A stretch of 64,000 nucleotides of DNA, taken from NCBI RefSeq assembly GCF_032463525.1, contig NZ_CP135971.1, positions 1,736,001 to 1,800,000 on the forward strand. Reading direction: 5' to 3'. This DNA is from Pseudomonas sp. DTU_2021_1001937_2_SI_NGA_ILE_001 (GTDB lineage: Bacteria; Pseudomonadota; Gammaproteobacteria; Pseudomonadales; Pseudomonadaceae). The notes below the pieces were generated by a model that was not told where the DNA came from, made no database searches, and saw only the letters and a list, made by a program, of their open reading frames with translations. Position numbers and translations under genes: made by a program. This document shows positions 62,903-64,000 of the stretch, one piece after another (within the stretch, counting starts at the first letter, position 1; each line of letters opens with the position of its first letter).

Positions 62903-63856
62903 ATGAACCTGCTTCAAGCCCTGCGCAACAGTCTGGCAGCCCTGGCCATCGTCCTTCCCGCCGCCCAGGCGGCTGAGCAGACGGTGCTGCGCATCGGCGA
63001 CCAGAACTACTACAACGTGCGTGCGTCGGTGGAAGCCTCCGGCGTGCTGGAGGGCGCGCCTTACACGGTCGAGTGGAAACATTTCCAGTCTGCCGCACCG
63101 GTGGCCGAAGGCCTGGAAGTCGGCGCCCTGGACCTGGGTTTTCTCGGCGATTCGGGCTTTCTGTTCCTGGCCGCCAAGGGCGCGCCGGTGAAGCTGATCG
63201 GCGTGTCGCGGCAAAACCCGGACACCATTGCCCTGCTGGTGGGCAAGGACTCGCCGATCCAGCGCATCGAAGACCTCAAGGGCAAGAAAGTCGCCTACTG
63301 GCCCGGCGCCTGGAGCCAGCAGCTGACCTTGCGGGCACTGGACAAGGCCGGCCTGCCGCATGACTACGTACAGTTCGTCAAACTGATGCCCATCGACGCG
63401 GCAGCGGCCTTTCCCCAGGGCAGCATCGACGCCTTTCCGGTATGGGAGCCGTACATTTCCCAGCAGGTGGTGCACTCTGGCGCCCGGCCGATCATCACCG
63501 CACGCGGCCTGATGCCCGGTCTGTCGAGCATTGCCGCCAACGCCAGTGCCATCGAGCCCAAGCGCGCAGCCATCAGCGACTTCCTCGGGCGCCTGCAGAA
63601 GGCACGGGAGTGGGTCGAGGCCAACAAGGACAGCTACGCCGACACCTGGGCGAAGAAAGCCAACCTCGACCCGACTGTGTCGCGCCACTGGATCGGCCAG
63701 GCCGACATGAGCGTCGGCCCGGTGGACGAACAGGCCGCCCACGATTACCAGGGCACCGCCGACTTCCTGGTACAGACCGGTGCCCTGCCCAAGGCCTTCG
63801 ACACCCGGGCGGTGATCGACACCTCGTTCAGCCAGGCCTTCAAGCCCCGTCAGTGA
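62903..63856 (+). CDS. sulfonate/nitrate-type ABC transporter substrate-binding protein (SsuA-like)
   Basis: A 317-residue periplasmic protein with a signal peptide (cleavage after AAQA). The SsuA/TauA-type fold is visible in LRIGDQNYYNVRASVEASG, GALDLGFLGDSGFLFLAAKG, KKVAYWPGAWSQQLTLRAL and GSIDAFPVWEPYIS. The ATG at 62903 has GAGGAGACC upstream. No permease or ATPase follows within the window: after the stop there are only 144 bp, with REP sequence, so it may use a transporter coded elsewhere. Confidence 0.92.
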   Translation: MNLLQALRNSLAALAIVLPAAQAAEQTVLRIGDQNYYNVRASVEASGVLEGAPYTVEWKHFQSAAPVAEGLEVGALDLGFLGDSGFLFLAAKGAPVKLIGVSRQNPDTIALLVGKDSPIQRIEDLKGKKVAYWPGAWSQQLTLRALDKAGLPHDYVQFVKLMPIDAAAAFPQGSIDAFPVWEPYISQQVVHSGARPIITARGLMPGLSSIAANASAIEPKRAAISDFLGRLQKAREWVEANKDSYADTWAKKANLDPTVSRHWIGQADMSVGPVDEQAAHDYQGTADFLVQTGALPKAFDTRAVIDTSFSQAFKPRQ

Positions 63857-63896
63857 GGGGCATGACAACGGCATTGAGCCGCGACGGCGGGGCCTG

Positions 63897-63950
63897 TTTC
63901 GCGGCTGAAGCCACTCCTGTCCTGTAGGACCGGCTTCAGCCGGGAAGCAA
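63897..63950. repeat. REP pair at the right end
   Basis: TTCGCGGCTGAAGCCACTCC and GTAGGACCGGCTTCAGCCGG are inverted REPs of the same class as those at 7051 and 34601, 7 bp apart, after the binding-protein gene. A further half-copy (CGACCGAAGCCGCTGC) follows near 63955. Confidence 0.8.
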
Positions 63951-64000
63951 TCGCGACCGAAGCCGCTGCGCAGCCTTCCCTCGGGTCAGAAATCGATGGT

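Overview
This window is chromosomal DNA from a Pseudomonas, most likely of the P. putida group. The evidence is high GC with a strong G/C preference at third codon positions, two tandem cbb3 oxidase operons beside ccoGHIS, hemN and anr, the GntR-smc-zipA-ligA and dnaX-ybaB-recR blocks, and several Pseudomonas-type REP/REPIN repeats. From memory the backbone order resembles the P. aeruginosa PA1520s-PA1570s region. No tRNA, rRNA, transposase or CRISPR array was seen.

Layout. 1-8100: the end of an ABC exporter, a small conserved protein, pdxB, tusA, rlmM, acnA (aconitase) and a CPBP membrane protease. 8150-9830: the energy/aerotaxis receptor gene aer behind a very good FliA (sigma-28) promoter. 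9830-18610: an accessory island holding a one-module Ig-like protein, a pertactin-type autotransporter, two large tandem Ig-like repeat proteins without signal peptides (the second ending in an intimin/invasin-like tip) and a small unknown partner. 18608-34532: the micro-aerobic respiration block: hydrolase, ccoN2O2Q2P2 (with an ANR box), ccoN1O1Q1P1 (none seen), ccoGHIS, a SafE/DsbD_2-like membrane protein, hemN (perfect ANR box and a matching -10), anr and apt. The regulator ANR is therefore encoded among its probable targets. 34533-39095: REPIN, recR, an MDR oxidoreductase, ybaB and dnaX.

39267-50950 is accessory: a solute-binding protein, a GNAT protein, then MFS transporter, LysR regulator, amidase and D-serine ammonia-lyase (a probable catabolic set for a D-amino-acid amide or N-acyl derivative). 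Convergent to these lies a second-type homodimeric 2-oxo-acid dehydrogenase E1 (aceE-like), divergent from a MarR regulator. Beyond it is a truncated E1 homologue that keeps only the C-terminal half. The same palindrome, ATTGCA-N2-TGCAAT, occurs twice in the marR/aceE intergenic region and once in front of the truncated E1 gene, at the same distance from the start codon (54 and 55 bp). This looks like one small MarR regulon and is the most notable unexplained system in the window.

50845-60066: 4.5S RNA (ffs, minus strand), a zinc-ribbon metallopeptidase, ligA, zipA, smc and a GntR regulator. 60293-64000: guanine deaminase, then an LLM flavin monooxygenase with a sulfonate-type binding protein (sulfur scavenging) behind an AT-rich region with two palindromic elements, ending in REP sequence.
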